This document shows positions 63,149-64,000 of a stretch of 64,000 nucleotides of DNA, one piece after another (within the stretch, counting starts at the first letter, position 1; each line of letters opens with the position of its first letter). The position numbers were made by a program, and so were the translations under genes. Where the stretch lies: positions 204,169 to 268,168 of the forward strand of contig NZ_JAGSYI010000006.1 of the NCBI RefSeq assembly GCF_025685625.1. The letters run 5' to 3'. The notes below the pieces were generated by a model. The model worked only from the letters and a program-made list of their open reading frames with translations, did not search any database and was not told the origin of the DNA. Origin of the DNA: Acidicapsa acidisoli. Lineage in GTDB: Bacteria; Acidobacteriota; Terriglobia; Terriglobales; Acidobacteriaceae.

Positions 63149-64000
63149 TGCCGAACTCCTCAAATAAAGATGCAGCATTGAGCGCAGCGAGGCACGGTAT
63201 ATCCGTATTTCCAGCCAATCCAGATAAAACGCCGATGGTCGCCGCGTGGGAGCAAAAGGCAACCTCCAGCCAATTCATGATTGGGGCAACCTGGAAGACG
63301 GACGCTCTGCCAGCGATCCCCGTTGGCGCAAACGGTCTGGTAGTCGTCGACGCAGACCGCAAGCCCGATGGAGTGGACGGTGTTGCGGCCTTCGAAGCTC
63401 TCTGCGCTGCCCAAGGTATCGACGTGTCAACCGCGCTCACGGTCGAAACCCCTTCTGGTGGAAGACACTTCTATTTCCGAACCGATACGCCTTACAGCAA
63501 TTCTCGCGGGAACCTGCCCGATGGTATCGACGTGCGCGGCGTTGGCGGCTACTGCGTTGCACCGGGCGCTGTGTTGCCAGACGGCAGGAGCTACCGGCTG
63601 ATGGCAGGCTCATGGGACGCAATTCCCGGCCTGCCTGAGCCTCTGGCGCGATTACTCAGGGAGAAACGTTCGGCTGCGCCACCAGAGGCCGCGAGCGAGC
63701 CTGTAACGTTCACAGGAACGGATGCAGAGCGGAACTATGCAGAGGCCGCGCTAGAAGATGAGGTTGCCAAGCTCTCCGTGATGGGGGAAGGATCAGGCCG
63801 GAATCATGCCCTCAACAGCGCTGCCCACTCGCTAGGCACAATGGCTGCTTGGATCGATCCAAGCAGGGTCGCAAATGCTCTATGGGAAGCATCCATCGCA
63901 AACGGCTACATTGCGAAAGATGGCGAAGCGACTGCAAGGCAAACCATCGAATCAGGCATCAACGCAGGTATGAGCAAACCGCGTCCATCACATCCAACCG
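63148..64000 (+). CDS. Bifunctional primase/polymerase (prim-pol), 3' truncated by window
   Basis: A GTG at 63148 overlaps the previous stop (TAGTG) and stays open to the window end, giving 284 residues. Archaeo-eukaryotic primase-type residues: Asp68 and Asp70 in VVVDADRK, His107 in GRHFYF and Asp128 in IDVRGVGG. The N-terminus (ALSAARHGISVFPANPDKTP) is that of the prim-pol N-terminal family. In phages and satellites it starts replication and is usually fused to a helicase that would lie beyond the window. Confidence 0.85.
   Translation, partial: MPNSSNKDAALSAARHGISVFPANPDKTPMVAAWEQKATSSQFMIGATWKTDALPAIPVGANGLVVVDADRKPDGVDGVAAFEALCAAQGIDVSTALTVETPSGGRHFYFRTDTPYSNSRGNLPDGIDVRGVGGYCVAPGAVLPDGRSYRLMAGSWDAIPGLPEPLARLLREKRSAAPPEAASEPVTFTGTDAERNYAEAALEDEVAKLSVMGEGSGRNHALNSAAHSLGTMAAWIDPSRVANALWEASIANGYIAKDGEATARQTIESGINAGMSKPRPSHPT

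Noticed and set aside
1..64000. CRISPR array, rRNA genes or transposase
   Set aside because: No regularly spaced repeats, rRNA core segments or transposase-like frames were seen on either strand.

Overview
The window reads as chromosome of an acidobacterium, most likely class Terriglobia (Acidobacteriaceae: Edaphobacter/Granulicella/Terriglobus-like). This is inferred from protein content rather than a marker gene: a CRTAC1/UnbV-type VCBS-repeat protein, an exported S10 carboxypeptidase, YncE-like and TolB-like propellers, a GH115/GH8 xylan set, a propeller histidine kinase, an unusual short omega-like protein and a complete his operon. The DNA is GC-rich with tightly packed genes, except for the last ~6.4 kb, which looks acquired.

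Layout. 1-5352: the 3' end of cydB, then an outer-membrane factor, a YtcA-like small protein, an HlyD-type adaptor and a FUSC permease, forming one tripartite efflux operon. 5380-9715: a LysR regulator, an exported protein, an orphan fdhD and a nitrilase. 9894-12977: a regulatory patch with a short omega-like protein, a sigma-region-4-like protein, two FixJ-type response regulators and a receiver-only protein, with no histidine kinase. 13157-22795: sugar-linked genes (cupin, Gfo/Idh/MocA oxidoreductase, ROK regulator, TolB-like propeller, GH8, GH115), probably for glucuronoxylan breakdown. 22808-30801: an enol-lactonase-like hydrolase, a CDGSH protein, a propeller histidine kinase/response regulator/secreted protein operon, and a CRTAC1 protein. 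30867-35352: an OPA-type MFS permease with a PhnZ-like HD oxygenase, then a TPP riboswitch in front of a TonB-dependent receptor. 35408-44494: S10 peptidase, YVTN propeller protein, 2-hydroxyacid dehydrogenase, exported protein, second FUSC protein, aminotransferase and a PAS-PAS chemoreceptor. 44535-51220: hisI-G-D-C-B-H-F-A on the minus strand, preceded by a histidine-rich leader peptide and an attenuator-type terminator. 51643-57411: ComEA-like HhH protein, an RND pump with its adaptor, and a queuosine-precursor transporter. 57520-57597: tRNA-Glu. 57598-64000: an integrated phage or satellite-like element (HtrA-like exported protease, small secreted protein, capsid protein, terminase-small-like HTH protein, coiled-coil protein, ribbon-helix-helix protein, excisionase, prim-pol), cut by the window end.

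Most notable: (1) the his leader peptide, with eight His codons in ten positions, followed by a terminator whose 5' arm can instead pair with the leader; (2) the TPP riboswitch driving a TonB receptor, pointing to outer-membrane uptake of thiamine or a derivative; (3) the element beside tRNA-Glu, which has a capsid gene but no visible portal, large terminase, tail gene or integrase, carries paired identical-loop hairpins ahead of the capsid gene and a perfect 20-bp operator between divergent control genes. Starts were adjusted wherever a Shine-Dalgarno site or family alignment favoured an internal codon. No database search was possible, so family names rest on motif recognition.
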